Shown: positions 48,121 through 57,486 of the stretch, piece by piece
How positions within the stretch are numbered: position 1 is the stretch's first letter
How the letters are laid out: the number at the start of each line of letters is the position of its first letter
Origin: Acidiferrum sp963764675
GTDB lineage: Bacteria > Acidobacteriota > Terriglobia > Acidiferrales > UBA7541
Length of the DNA stretch: 64,000 nucleotides
NCBI GenBank assembly: GCA_963764675.1
Contig: CAVXTQ010000008.1
Location: forward strand, 124,001 to 188,000
Direction: 5' to 3'
Made by a program: the position numbers and the translations under genes
The notes under the pieces: generated by a model
What the model was told of the DNA's origin: nothing
Databases searched by the model: none
The model's input: only the letters and a program-made list of their open reading frames with translations

Positions 48121-48668
48121 GGGTGCACCATGCTGGTCTGAAACGTCACTTGCGGTTTCAAAGAAATGTTGTTGAGCGTTACCAATACCGTGATCTGCCG
48201 CACTCCCGCTACCGGAGTATTGGCGACCACCGTCCAGCGGCGATCGAACGTCAGCATGTCTGGCGTCGCCGCAGGCAGCGCCGCGCCGGCGTTGACGGTT
48301 ACGTTGCCGGTAGGCTGCTGGGTGTACAGCGTGGATACGCCCGCCGCAGTGGTAACTTCGTTGATGGTGCCGTTGTTCGACGAGATCTGGACCTGGTCTG
48401 AATAACCCGCCTGATCGGCGCCCAGGCTGCCACCCGCTACTAGGTGCGGGTCGCTGCTGGGAAAGCGGTTCAGGTCTTCCAGTTTCTCCGATGCCAGCAG
48501 CGCGGCGGTGCTCACGTAGCGAGCATGAGCGCTCATGCTCACCGCTTGGGTGATCAGCGCGGCCACACCCACCAGGCCGATGGTCAAGATCATGATCGCG
48601 ATCATCGTTTCAATCAGCGTGAAGCCGCGCTGACGGCGCACGTTACGGCGTGACTGTGACGTTTCCAT
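48117..48668 (-). CDS. PilV-family minor pilin
   Basis: This 183-residue protein has a prepilin signal RQRGFTLIETMIAIMILTIG (G/F cleavage and Glu at +5) and a short C-terminal domain (SAHARYVSTAALLASEKLED and then LNRFPSSDP, the PilV pattern). It overlaps the FimT/GspH gene upstream by 26 bp and the pilW gene downstream by 4 bp, so the operon is tightly coupled. Confidence 0.92.
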   Translation of the reverse strand: METSQSRRNVRRQRGFTLIETMIAIMILTIGLVGVAALITQAVSMSAHARYVSTAALLASEKLEDLNRFPSSDPHLVAGGSLGADQAGYSDQVQISSNNGTINEVTTAAGVSTLYTQQPTGNVTVNAGAALPAATPDMLTFDRRWTVVANTPVAGVRQITVLVTLNNISLKPQVTFQTSMVHP

Positions 48669-49176
48669 AGTTGGATACCTTGATCGTTTCCGCGGGCAAG
48701 CCCGGATAAGTTAGAACCAGCTGAATGGGGTTTTGCGCTGGGTTGCTGGACACGCCGCCGCCAGGGCTAAAAGTCAGCGTCACGGTCTGATTCAGCGTGA
48801 TGCCCTTGCCGGACAGGGGTACCAGTCCACCCACGTTGGCGAAGGCCGCCGAGCAGGCTTGCACGCCGACCGCTATCGGTGCTTCGCTCTGAATCTGGTA
48901 GTTATAAGCACCAGCGTTGAAGGTGATGTTGTACTTGCAACCGTGAAAGATTGCTTGATAGCGCGTCGACTGGATCGCTCCAGTCATCCCGGTCACTGAG
49001 GAACGCAGCGCATAAACGCGCAAGGTGTTCTGAATGATGGGGATCGCGATGGCGCTGATAATCCCAACGATCAAGACGACGACGACGAGCTCGATCAGCG
49101 TAAACCCGCGCTGTGACGAGGCGCCCCGCCGCTGCAAATGCTTGTTTGGGCGTTGCTTTGGCAAACCGCAGATCAT
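48643..49176 (-). CDS. FimT/GspH-family pseudopilin
   Basis: This 177-residue protein has a prepilin motif QRGFTLIELVVVVLIVGIIS (G/F cleavage, Glu at +5), followed by VYALRSSVTGMTGAIQSTRY and a beta domain with a disulfide-ready Cys pair (Cys at HGCKYN and VQACSAA). FimT/GspH proteins initiate or cap pilus fibres. It is the first gene of the four-gene minor-pilin operon; a GGAGA-type Shine-Dalgarno precedes the ATG at 49176. Confidence 0.9.
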   Translation of the reverse strand: MICGLPKQRPNKHLQRRGASSQRGFTLIELVVVVLIVGIISAIAIPIIQNTLRVYALRSSVTGMTGAIQSTRYQAIFHGCKYNITFNAGAYNYQIQSEAPIAVGVQACSAAFANVGGLVPLSGKGITLNQTVTLTFSPGGGVSSNPAQNPIQLVLTYPGLPAETIKVSNYGNVTVTP

Positions 49177-49553
49177 TAACCGTCTCCGTAACTCTCGATA
49201 TTCCTATGGACTTTGAGCCCGACTCAAAAACCTGCAGGTAAGGGATGCAGGTCGGGTGCCAAGGAGGCCATTGTCTAAGGTGCTACAAGCAAAGGGTTTA
49301 GTGGCGTGCCAAGGGAGGTGCGTTCATTCTGCCCGCCGCCATGGGTGAAAACGTTACAACTTGCGCGTTGCCGAACACCTCCTGGCACAGCCCAGCAGCA
49401 TCCCCGGGCGCCCTGCTGGCTTCGCGATGGCCACCCCCTCCCGGATGGCAACCACTCCCCGTTCCTGGCTTGCTTGCCGGACCCTATTCCTCGAAAATAG
49501 GCTGTTTGCTTAGTTCGTTTATACGGTGCAGCGGGCCTTGGTTCGGCCGCCTG
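49177..49553. promoter_or_regulatory. Divergent region of pilin operon and glucan phosphorylase
   Basis: This 377-bp region holds no gene. Between GTTGCC (49367-49372) and GGCAAC (49447-49452) it can fold into a three-helix structure with inner stems CCAGCAG/CTGCTGG and GCCA/TGGC. On the minus strand this would lie in the pilin leader. I cannot assign it to a known riboswitch class. Confidence 0.35.
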
Positions 49554-51350
49554 GTGTCGGGGGACAAGTTGACGCAGCTTCATTCGCCGAAACGTTTTGT
49601 TGCGTATTTTTCGATGGAGATCGCGCTGGAGAATGCCATGCCGAGCTACAGTGGCGGCTTGGGCGTTCTAGCGGGGGACACCATTCGGGCAGCGGCCGAC
49701 CTTCGCCTGCCGATGGTCGCGGTGTCGCTGCTCTATCGAAAAGGCTACTTCTCCCAGCGGCTATCCGAGGACGGAACTCAGACGGAAGAGCCCGTCGATT
49801 GGCGGGTGGGTGACTTCCTGCAAGAGGAAGGCGCCCGGGTGAGCGTCCCGCTGGAGAATCGCCGCGTCGAACTCAGGTCCTGGCGCTACGACGTCAAAGG
49901 TGTGCGCGGCTTCGTCGTTCCGGTCTACTTCCTGGACGCCGACCTGCCTTCCAATCAAGATTCCGATCGCAACCTGACCGGCAGCCTCTACGGCGGGGAC
50001 TCCTACTACCGTCTTTGCCAGGAAGTGTTGCTGGGAGTGGGGGGTGTGCGCATGCTTCGCGCGCTTGGCTATGACGAGCTGACCCGCTACCACATGAATG
50101 AAGGCCATGCGGCCCTGCTGTCCCTCGAACTCCTCGGCGAGGAGGCCGAGAAAGCCGGGCGGACATCGATCCAAGGCGAGGACATCGAAAGGGTCCGTAG
50201 CAAGTGCATATTTACCACTCACACGCCCGTGCCAGCCGGCCACGACCGGTTCCCGATGGAGTACCTTACCCGCGTCTTCCCGGACCAGAGCAGCTTCTTC
50301 AACCTGAAAGACGCCTCCTCCGCGGATTTGCTAAAGAGCGTGCTGCAAGCCGAGCAGGCTTTCCCTGATCTGCAGGAAGCGGCGCGCGCGGGGGCCTCTG
50401 TCAATATGACCTACCTGGCGCTGGGCCTGAGCACTTACGTCAACGGCGTAGCCAAGCTGCATGGCGAGACCTCGCGCAAGATGTTTCCCCAAGTGCCCAT
50501 CGAAGCCATCACCAATGGGGTGCACGCGGTCACCTGGACTTCCCCCGCCTTCAAGGAGCTTTTCGATCGCTGCATCTCTTCGTGGCGGGAAGACAACTAC
50601 AGCCTGCGAAGCGCTCTGGGGCTACCACCGGAGGAGGTCTGGGCGTCGCATTTGATCGCCAAGCACGAGCTTCTTGAAGCCGTGCGCATGAAGACCGGAC
50701 TCACGCTCGATCCCGATACGTTTACCATCGGCTTCGCGCGGCGCGCCACCGGCTACAAGCGCGCGGACCTCATCCTTTCCGATCTCGACCGTCTGCGGCA
50801 AATCGCCAAGAGCGCGGGAAAATTCCAGATCGTCTACGCGGGCAAGGCCCATCCCCACGACACCGGAGGCAAAGACATCATCCGGCACATTTTTCAAGCC
50901 AAGAAAGCTCTCCGCAAGGCCGTGCCGGTGGTTTACCTGGACCAATACAACCTTGAGATGGGCGGCAAGATTACCTCCGGCGTGGACCTGTGGCTGAACA
51001 CACCTCAGTTTCCGCTGGAAGCTTCCGGTACCAGCGGGATGAAAGCCGCGCTCAACGGTGTCCCCAGCCTGAGCGTTTTGGATGGCTGGTGGGTGGAAGG
51101 ACATATCGAGGGCGTCACCGGTTGGTCCATCGGCGAGTCCCGCCTCAACGCGGGTGTTGCTACCACCACGGACAACGCGGGGGAAGCCCAAGCTCTTTAC
51201 GCAAAACTGGAAAACGTGATTCTGCCGATGTTCTACAAAGAGCGAAGCCGCTATCTGGCGGTGATGCAGCACGCTATCGCCATCAACGGCTCCTTCTTCA
51301 ACACCCAGCGCATGGTCCAGCAATACGTCACCGACGCCTATCTGCGCTAA
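49554..51350 (+). CDS. glgP: Alpha-glucan family phosphorylase, short form
   Basis: This ~598-residue GT35 enzyme converts alpha-1,4-glucan and phosphate into glucose-1-phosphate. The N-terminal YFSMEIALENAMPSYSGGLG and VLAGDTIRAAADL segments lead to MNEGHAALLSLE, THTPVPAGHDRF and the C-terminal EASGTSGMKAALNGV, with the PLP-binding Lys, then LDGWWVEG. It lacks the long N-terminal region of the classic 800-residue phosphorylases and belongs to the shorter bacterial/archaeal subgroup. I set a tentative GTG start at 49554; the open frame continues upstream without conservation. A strong terminator follows. Confidence 0.92.
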   Translation: MSGDKLTQLHSPKRFVAYFSMEIALENAMPSYSGGLGVLAGDTIRAAADLRLPMVAVSLLYRKGYFSQRLSEDGTQTEEPVDWRVGDFLQEEGARVSVPLENRRVELRSWRYDVKGVRGFVVPVYFLDADLPSNQDSDRNLTGSLYGGDSYYRLCQEVLLGVGGVRMLRALGYDELTRYHMNEGHAALLSLELLGEEAEKAGRTSIQGEDIERVRSKCIFTTHTPVPAGHDRFPMEYLTRVFPDQSSFFNLKDASSADLLKSVLQAEQAFPDLQEAARAGASVNMTYLALGLSTYVNGVAKLHGETSRKMFPQVPIEAITNGVHAVTWTSPAFKELFDRCISSWREDNYSLRSALGLPPEEVWASHLIAKHELLEAVRMKTGLTLDPDTFTIGFARRATGYKRADLILSDLDRLRQIAKSAGKFQIVYAGKAHPHDTGGKDIIRHIFQAKKALRKAVPVVYLDQYNLEMGGKITSGVDLWLNTPQFPLEASGTSGMKAALNGVPSLSVLDGWWVEGHIEGVTGWSIGESRLNAGVATTTDNAGEAQALYAKLENVILPMFYKERSRYLAVMQHAIAINGSFFNTQRMVQQYVTDAYLR

Positions 51351-51414
51351 CCCAGGATCCCCCGTACGAGGTAGCCTTTCCCCTCGGCCTCAAGGAGTGC
51401 GCAGCAGCACCGTC

Positions 51415-51447
51415 AGGGCAGGACGGAAGCCGTGCCCTCGCTTTTTT
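51415..51447 (+). terminator. Intrinsic terminator of the glucan phosphorylase gene
   Basis: AGGGCA pairs with TGCCCT around a 12-base loop that can itself pair in part, followed after CGC by six T and a second T-rich stretch. It is 65 bp past the stop. Confidence 0.75.
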
Positions 51448-51660
51448 ACTGCTTTGTTTTTTCCTGGTTTTTTGCGGGTTTGTTTGCTAAGTCCTTTGTT
51501 TTGTGAGCGTTTATCCGGTTAGCGTGGTTGTACACAGCCTTCCGATGCTTGAGCGGCTCAAGCATTCTTGAGCACTGGAGAGAAACAGTGATACGAGAAG
51601 CAGATATCTTGCAGTTCGCATGGCCGTCGGGTATCCTGCCTTGCTCGCGGTCATCCTGTG

Positions 51661-52350
51661 TCAGCGCAGGCGATTTTTGTAGACTGCCATGCCGACGGCG
51701 GCGTCCATGCCGATTTTCTCCAGCGCCGAGATCTCGCGCCGCGTTTTGATACCGCCCGCGGCGATGATCGGATGCGATGTCGCGCTGCACAGCCGGCGAA
51801 ACCAATCGAGATTGGCTCCGCTCATGGTCCCTTCGCGGTCCACGTCGGTGCACAAGAACCCCGTGCAGAAAGGCTCGAGTTCCGCCATCACGTCGGCAGG
51901 CCGGAGTTTCAGCGCGCGTCGCCATCCATGCGTAACCACTCGCCCTTTCTCCGTATCGAGCGCGATCACGATTTGCCGGGCGTTAACTTTCTTTTGTAGC
52001 TGCCGCAGAAAGCGCGTGTCCACCCTTCCGTTGCGAAACGCGGCGCTCCCAATGATGATCTGCTCGACGCTCCAATCCGCAACCTTGGCAGCGCGGGCGA
52101 CCGTGCGGATTCCGCCGCCTACTCGCACCTTCACTCCATATTGCTTGCGTGCTTTCAAGCATAGCCGGCGAACTAGTTCGTCGTTTGCAGGTTTGCTCAT
52201 CGCCGCATCGAGATCGATCACATGCAGCCAAGGATATTTCCGAAACTTCTGTAGCAAGCCAAACACGTCGGCCACCGCCAACTCCCGGCGCCTTCCGTGA
52301 ACCAGCTGCACGGCTTGCCCGCCTTGCAGATCGATGCAAGGAATCAGCAC
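51661..52350 (-). CDS. hisA: HisA: ProFAR isomerase
   Basis: This 229-residue TIM-barrel isomerase acts in histidine synthesis, converting ProFAR to PRFAR. It has MLIPCIDLQGGQAVQLVHGR with the first catalytic Asp, VRVGGGIRT, IALDTEKGRVVTHGW and FLCTDVDREGTMSG with the second Asp, then HPIIAAGGIKTRREI. It is the last gene of the operon and overlaps hisF by 7 bp. Confidence 0.94.
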   Translation of the reverse strand: MLIPCIDLQGGQAVQLVHGRRRELAVADVFGLLQKFRKYPWLHVIDLDAAMSKPANDELVRRLCLKARKQYGVKVRVGGGIRTVARAAKVADWSVEQIIIGSAAFRNGRVDTRFLRQLQKKVNARQIVIALDTEKGRVVTHGWRRALKLRPADVMAELEPFCTGFLCTDVDREGTMSGANLDWFRRLCSATSHPIIAAGGIKTRREISALEKIGMDAAVGMAVYKNRLR

Positions 52351-53108
52351 GGCAGGCGCACCTCGACGCCCCTGGCCGCGAGAAACGTTTTCAGTTCGCG
52401 AATTGGCTGGACGCTGTCGTGAAAAATGGACGCCGCCAGCGCTGCGTCCGCAGCTCCGTCGGTGAAAATCTCAACGAAGTGCTCGGGCAGCTTGGCGCCG
52501 CCCGAAGCGATCACCGGCACGCTAACCGCGCGCGAGATGGCCGCGGTCAGCGGAATATCAAAACCTTTCTGCGTTCCGTCGCGATCGACCGAAGTGAGCA
52601 GGATCTCTCCCGCGCCAAGGGAAACGCCCCGTTTGGCCCAGGCAATCGCATCGAGGCCGGTCGAGTCGCGCCCGCCGCGAACCATCACATCCCAGCGGTC
52701 GCCGTCGCGCTTGGCGTCGATGGCCAAGACCACGGCTTGCGCGCCGAACTCACGCGACAACTCGGAAATCAGCGCCGGCCTCGCGACGGCCGCGGTGTTC
52801 ACGGTGACTTTGTCCGCGCCCGCCCGCACGACTGCCCGCGCATCGTCCAGAGCGCGGATTCCCCCGCCGGCGGCCAAAGGGATCGCGAGTTGCGCGGCGA
52901 CCCGGCGAATTGTTTCGAGGAACGTGGGACGCCGGTCGCGCGAAGCCGCAATATCGAGCACCACGAGTTCGTCCGCGCCCTCTGCGTTGTAGCGCTCGGC
53001 CAGCGCGACTGGATCGCCGGCGTCGCGAAGCCCGACGAAGTTGACGCCTTTCACGACACGCTCGCCGTCCGTGTCTAGGCAGGGAATAATGCGGCTCGCC
53101 AGGCTCAT
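52344..53108 (-). CDS. hisF: HisF: imidazole glycerol-phosphate synthase cyclase subunit
   Basis: This 254-residue TIM-barrel cyclase uses ammonia from HisH to turn PRFAR into IGP and AICAR. Motifs are RIIPCLDTDGERVVKGVNF with catalytic Asp, AGGGIRALDDA, GADKVTVNTAAV, ILLTSVDRDGTQKGFD with the second Asp and VIASGGAKLPEH. The start at 53108 overlaps the hisH stop (ATGA). Confidence 0.95.
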   Translation of the reverse strand: MSLASRIIPCLDTDGERVVKGVNFVGLRDAGDPVALAERYNAEGADELVVLDIAASRDRRPTFLETIRRVAAQLAIPLAAGGGIRALDDARAVVRAGADKVTVNTAAVARPALISELSREFGAQAVVLAIDAKRDGDRWDVMVRGGRDSTGLDAIAWAKRGVSLGAGEILLTSVDRDGTQKGFDIPLTAAISRAVSVPVIASGGAKLPEHFVEIFTDGAADAALAASIFHDSVQPIRELKTFLAARGVEVRLPC

Positions 53109-53716
53109 GCCGCGAGCCTCAGGAAATTCTGGAGCAGCCGCGCGCCTGCGGTTCCACTCTTTTCCGGATGGAACTGCACCGCGCAAAGGTTCTGTCTTTC
53201 GAGTATGGCGACAAATTCCGAGCCGTGCGTGCACGTAGCGACCGCGCCGGTATCCGCGTTCGCAGCCATAGCCGCGTAGGAATGCGCGAAATAGAAGTGA
53301 GCGCCAGGCTCGATGCCTTCGAGCAATCTAGAAGCGCGCGTGACCCGCACCTGGTTCCAGCCCATGTGCGGTAGCTTGACGTTCGCGGGAAGCGCCTGAA
53401 TCTGTCCGGACACCCGCTGCAGCCCGCGAAGTTCCGGCGCTTCTTCGCTCGAATCGTAGAGCGCCTGAAGCCCGAGGCAAATTCCGAGAAAGGGAATGCC
53501 ACGCTCTAAAGCTTCCAGCAAGGGCGCGCGCAGGCCGCGTTCATCCAGCGAGCGAATCAATGCGCCAAAGTGCCCGACGCCGGGAAGGAGGAGCGCCTCC
53601 GCGGTTTGGATACCGTCGGGAGACTCCGCGCGTTGCGAATCGGTGCCGAGCCGTTGCAGCGCGCGCTCCACCGAAGCGACGTTCCCCGCGCCGTAGTCGA
53701 GCAAGGTAATTTTCAC
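53105..53716 (-). CDS. hisH: HisH: imidazole glycerol-phosphate synthase glutaminase subunit
   Basis: This 203-residue class I glutamine amidotransferase gives ammonia to HisF. Triad: Cys in FLGICLGLQALYDSS, with His and Glu in CAVQFHPEKSGTAG. The N-terminus ITLLDYGAGNVASVERAL and PGVGHFGALIRSL are typical. It overlaps hisB and hisF by 4 bp on each side, favouring coupled translation of the HisHF complex. Confidence 0.95.
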   Translation of the reverse strand: MKITLLDYGAGNVASVERALQRLGTDSQRAESPDGIQTAEALLLPGVGHFGALIRSLDERGLRAPLLEALERGIPFLGICLGLQALYDSSEEAPELRGLQRVSGQIQALPANVKLPHMGWNQVRVTRASRLLEGIEPGAHFYFAHSYAAMAANADTGAVATCTHGSEFVAILERQNLCAVQFHPEKSGTAGARLLQNFLRLAA

Positions 53717-54303
53717 AGAAGGCCTTTGGTGCTTGGCAGAACGCGGCGCAGCCGCTTGTCGCGCGACACCGCGAAACGCAGGGCCCGCGCAAAGGCCTTG
53801 AACATCGCTTCGATCTGGTGATGCGACGATCGCCCGTACAGAACCCGCAAGTGAACGTTGGCGCGGGCAGCCTGCGCGAATCCCTGAAAGAAATCCTCGG
53901 TCAACTCAGATTGGAAATCGCCAACGCGCTTGGCCGCAATCTTCGCGTTGACCACGCAATAGGGCCGTCCGCCAAGATCCACCGCAGCGGCAGCGAGCGT
54001 TTCGTCCATCGGCATTAGGAAGTAGCCAGCGCGCAGGATTCCGCGTTTCGGGCCAAGCGCTTTGACGACGGCCTCGCCGAGAGCGATCCCGGCATCTTCG
54101 ACGGTGTGATGCTGGTCCACGTCGAGGTCGCCCTTAGCTTGGAGCATCAGGTCGAACGCGCCATGCCGCGCGACCAGCTCCAGCATGTGGTCCAGGAAGC
54201 GAATTCCGCTGCTGACACGCGAAGTTCCGCGCCCGTCGAGATTCAGCCGGACGCGGATGTCGGTTTCGTTGGTCTTTCGATGCAGCGTGGCTGTTCTTGG
54301 CAT
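53713..54303 (-). CDS. hisB: HisB: imidazoleglycerol-phosphate dehydratase
   Basis: This 196-residue stand-alone dehydratase lacks the phosphatase domain found in enterobacteria. Metal-binding His clusters are in GIRFLDHMLELVARHGAFDL, DQHHTVEDAGIALGEAV and YGRSSHHQIEAMFKAFARAL. It begins at the base next to the end of hisC and overlaps hisH by 4 bp. No histidinol-phosphatase gene is seen in the window. Confidence 0.95.
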   Translation of the reverse strand: MPRTATLHRKTNETDIRVRLNLDGRGTSRVSSGIRFLDHMLELVARHGAFDLMLQAKGDLDVDQHHTVEDAGIALGEAVVKALGPKRGILRAGYFLMPMDETLAAAAVDLGGRPYCVVNAKIAAKRVGDFQSELTEDFFQGFAQAARANVHLRVLYGRSSHHQIEAMFKAFARALRFAVSRDKRLRRVLPSTKGLL

Positions 54304-55363
54304 TTACGTTTTCCGGTACCGCTTGATTTTCCTCAGCAAGCGCTCCATCTCGGCCTGCGTTCCAATGGAAATGCGCGCAAAGCCCGCGCCGATGTCCTTC
54401 GAGCGGTCGCGCAACAAGATGCCGTCTGCGCAGGAGACGCTGAAACAGTTCCGGTCCGCCGGGACCAAAGTCGGTCAAAAGGAAGTTGCAGTTGCTCGGA
54501 TACGTCTTGACGCCAAGCGACTGCAACTGTTTCTCGAACCACTCGCGCGTGCGAGCGATGTCGCGCAAGTAGCGCCGCATCGTTTTCTGATCGTTTACCG
54601 CTGCCACAGCGGCCACCAGCGCGGCAAGATTCACCGGGAAGGGAGCCGTCGCTCGGCGCAGGGTGGTCAGCGAATTGGCATCGCCGATCACCGCCCCGAG
54701 CCGCAAACTTGCGAGGCCCGCCACTTTAGAAAATGTGCGGGCCACGAATAGCTGCGGATATTTCCGAATCAGAGGGACGACGCTCACTTCCGCGAACTCC
54801 GCATACGCTTCGTCGATCACCACCGCGGTGTGCGTGGCCTCATCCAGAATTTTCCGGATCGCTTCGGCTGGGACCTCCGTACCGGTCGGATTATTCGGAT
54901 TGCAGATAAAGATCACCTGCGGCCGTTCACGCACCGCTCGTACCGCGTCCGCAAGCGGAAACGTCATGTCGGTGCCATAGCGCAGCACGTCCATTTTCGC
55001 GCCGGCGACCTCTCCCCAGTACCGATACATCGGAAACGTAGGCTCGCAGATCACAATTCGTTCGCCGGAATTCACGAAGGCGTCGAGAAAAACTCGCAGC
55101 GCGTCGTCGCCGCCGTTGGTCAGCATCAATTCTTCGGGCTTCACTCCATAGTGGCGCGCCAGCCGCTTCGTCCCGCGCTCGTATTCCGGGTACATCGCCA
55201 GAGTCTTCGTCGAGAGTTTCCCTAGCGCGCGAGGCACGGCCGGCGAGCAGCCGGCAGTGTTCTCGTTGAAATCGAGACGCAGCTTGTTCGCGCGCCCTTC
55301 TCCGGGCGGCTCGTACGTGCGTCTGTCGAGAATTGCCTGGCGCACCGGCAACTGAACTTTCAT
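54304..55363 (-). CDS. hisC: HisC: histidinol-phosphate aminotransferase (one frameshift near 54435)
   Basis: This ~353-residue PLP aminotransferase has LDFNENTAGCSP at the substrate end, LTNGGDDALRVFLDAF, CNPNNPTGTEVP, VIDEAYAEFA and the PLP-Lys segment TFSKVAGLASLRLG. One extra base near 54435 shifts the frame; repaired, it ends ADGILLRDRSKDIGAGFARI, SIGTQAEMERLLRKIKRY and RKT. hisB follows without a gap, and its own start overlaps the hisD stop. Confidence 0.94.
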
Positions 55364-56613
55364 CGGCGTACCTCCACCGCGTTTGCGTGGGCCGCCAGCC
55401 CTTCGGCGCGGGCCAGCGTTTGCACATCATCGGCCAGCCGTGCAAAACCTTGGCGGCCGATGGATTGTACGCTGATGCATTTCACGAAGTCCGCGGCGCT
55501 TAAGCCGCCGCGGCGTCGAGCCCATCCACCCGTCGGCAGAACGTGATTGCTGCCGCTGGCGTAATCGCCCAGAGGCTGCGCGGCCCACGGACCGAGGAAC
55601 ACGGTTCCCGCTGCGTGGCATTTCTTCAGCAGCGTTCCGGTGTTGTCGGGAAGGCTGAGATGTTCCGGCGCGAAGCGGTTGACGAACTCGCAGGCTGCTT
55701 GGAGCGACGCCGCAAGCAAGATCGCGCCGGCTCGTCGAATCGAGGTGTGCGCGGCGTTCGTTCGCGGTAGCTGCGGCAACTGCCGCGCGACTTCGGCTTG
55801 CACCCGCTGTGCCATGGTCTTCGAGGTGGTCACAAAAAAGCTCCCGGCGTCTGGCGCGTGCTCCGCTTGCGCCAGCAGGTCTGCGGCGATCCATTCCGGG
55901 TTGCCACGCGCAGCCAACACCACTGCTTCGGTCGGCCCGGCAGGCAGATCGATCGCGCAATCGCCGCTTACCAATTGCTTTGCCGCTGTAACGAAGCGAT
56001 TGCCGGGCCCGAAAATCTTTTCCACGCGCGGGACGCTCTTGGTGCCGTACGCCAGCGCGGCAATCGCCTGCGCCCCACCGATCCGCGCGATCTCTGTCAC
56101 GCCGAGCAGTTCGGCCGCGGCCAGCAGTTCTGCATTCGGTCGTGGGCACACAGCAATCACGCGTCGCACTCCGGCGACTCTTGCCGGGACCACCGTCATG
56201 ACCAGTGTTGAAACCAGCGCGTGGCGCCCGCCAGGAATGTAGCAGCCGATGGCTTCGATTGGCCTCACGATGTGTCCCACACTCACGCCTGGCTCGACCT
56301 CGATTGTCCACCCTCGTGGCATTTGCTGCTTCGCCACCCGCTCGACGTTTCGCGCGGCATGTTTCACGGCCCGGAGAAAGTCTGCGGAGACTGAACTTGC
56401 CGCCGCACTCAGCTCGCGCCGCGAAATCCACACGTCCTCGCCGCGAAAATCCACGCCGTCCAGTTTCTTCGTCCACGCGAAGAGCGCCGCATCGCCACGC
56501 CGCCGCACATCGCCAATAATCCGCGCCGCCACGCGCTCCGCTTCCACGTCGCGCCGCTGCCGCGCGCGCAGAAGCTGTTTCTCCACCGCCGGTGTCAATC
56601 TCACGATGCGCAT
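55360..56613 (-). CDS. hisD: HisD: histidinol dehydrogenase
   Basis: This 417-residue zinc enzyme performs the last two oxidation steps. Typical segments are PIEAIGCYIPGGRHALVSTL, GVTEIARIGGAQAIAALAYG, IFGPGNRFVTAAKQL, LLAQAEHAPDAGS (metal His) and HLSLPDNTGTLLKKCH. The gene is intact. The start ATG at 56613 overlaps the hisG stop by one base (TGATG), and the stop overlaps hisC by 4 bp. An open frame reading from hisI through hisG into hisD arises only from frameshifts and is not a fusion. Confidence 0.95.
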   Translation of the reverse strand: MRIVRLTPAVEKQLLRARQRRDVEAERVAARIIGDVRRRGDAALFAWTKKLDGVDFRGEDVWISRRELSAAASSVSADFLRAVKHAARNVERVAKQQMPRGWTIEVEPGVSVGHIVRPIEAIGCYIPGGRHALVSTLVMTVVPARVAGVRRVIAVCPRPNAELLAAAELLGVTEIARIGGAQAIAALAYGTKSVPRVEKIFGPGNRFVTAAKQLVSGDCAIDLPAGPTEAVVLAARGNPEWIAADLLAQAEHAPDAGSFFVTTSKTMAQRVQAEVARQLPQLPRTNAAHTSIRRAGAILLAASLQAACEFVNRFAPEHLSLPDNTGTLLKKCHAAGTVFLGPWAAQPLGDYASGSNHVLPTGGWARRRGGLSAADFVKCISVQSIGRQGFARLADDVQTLARAEGLAAHANAVEVRR

Positions 56614-57486
56614 CACAGCACGATCTTGTTCAAGGGATATTCGACGATCCCTTGCGCATTCGCGGCTTTGAGTTTCGGCAGGATCTGCCGCACGACGGCT
56701 TCTTCGATGATCGTGTTCACGGCCACCCATTCCGGGTCGCTCAACGTCGAAATTGTCGGATTTTTCAGCGCTGGAAGAACTTCGAGCACGCCGCGGCAGA
56801 TCATCGCGCCGCACGTTCAAGAGCAGGCCCACCTTGCTGGCCGCGGCGATCGCTCCTTGCAGCATCAGGATCAAGTTTTCAGCCTTCTCGCGCTTCCATT
56901 CGTCCGCGGCGGCGGCGCGGTTCATGATGAAGACGGTCGCGGATTCCAGCACGGTGTCCACGATGCGCAGGCGGTTCGCGCGCAGCGACGAACCTGTTTC
57001 GGTGACTTCCACGATGGCGTCCGCAAGCTGCGGAACTTTCACTTCGGTCGCTCCCCAGGAAAATTCCACGCGCGAGGTCACGCCGTGCCGCGCCAGATAG
57101 CTCTCGGTGATGCGCACGACTTCGGTGGCGATCACTTTTCCGGCCAGATCGCGCGGCTCGCGGATCGGCGAATCTTCCGGCACCGCCAGCACCCAGCGCA
57201 CTCGGGCCAATCGCTGTTTCGCGTAAACCAGTTCAGCCAGTTCGTCGACAGCCGCGCCGGTTTCCACGACCCAGTCGTGGCCGGTGATGCCCGCGTCGAG
57301 CGCGCCGGTCGCGACGTAGCGCGCCATCTCCTGCGCGCGCACCAGCAGGCACTCGATCTCCTCATCGTCAATGGACGGCACGTAGCTCCGCGAGCTGACC
57401 GCGATTTTCCATCCCGCGCGCGCAAACAAATCCACGGTCGCGTCTTGCAGGCTGCCCTTGGGGATGCCCAGCTTCAAGCGGGTCAT
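56613..57486 (-). CDS. hisG: HisG, long form: ATP phosphoribosyltransferase (one frameshift near 56812)
   Basis: This ~290-residue enzyme catalyses the first step of histidine synthesis. The N-terminal catalytic lobes show KLGIPKGSLQDATVDLFARA, DAGITGHDWVVETGA and EVKVPQLADAIVEVTETGSS. The extra ~80-residue C-terminal regulatory domain of the long form (VLEVLPALKNPTISTL, VNTIIEEAVVRQILPKLKAA) follows, after one extra base near 56812 is removed. The regulatory domain binds histidine in this class, so feedback inhibition and attenuation likely act together. Consistent with the long form, no hisZ is seen. Confidence 0.93.

Noticed and set aside
51361..51447. A 4.5S/SRP RNA suggested by CAGGGCAGGACGGAAGCC
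   Set aside because: The conserved SRP domain IV sequence is not matched, and the piece is better explained as a terminator after glgP.
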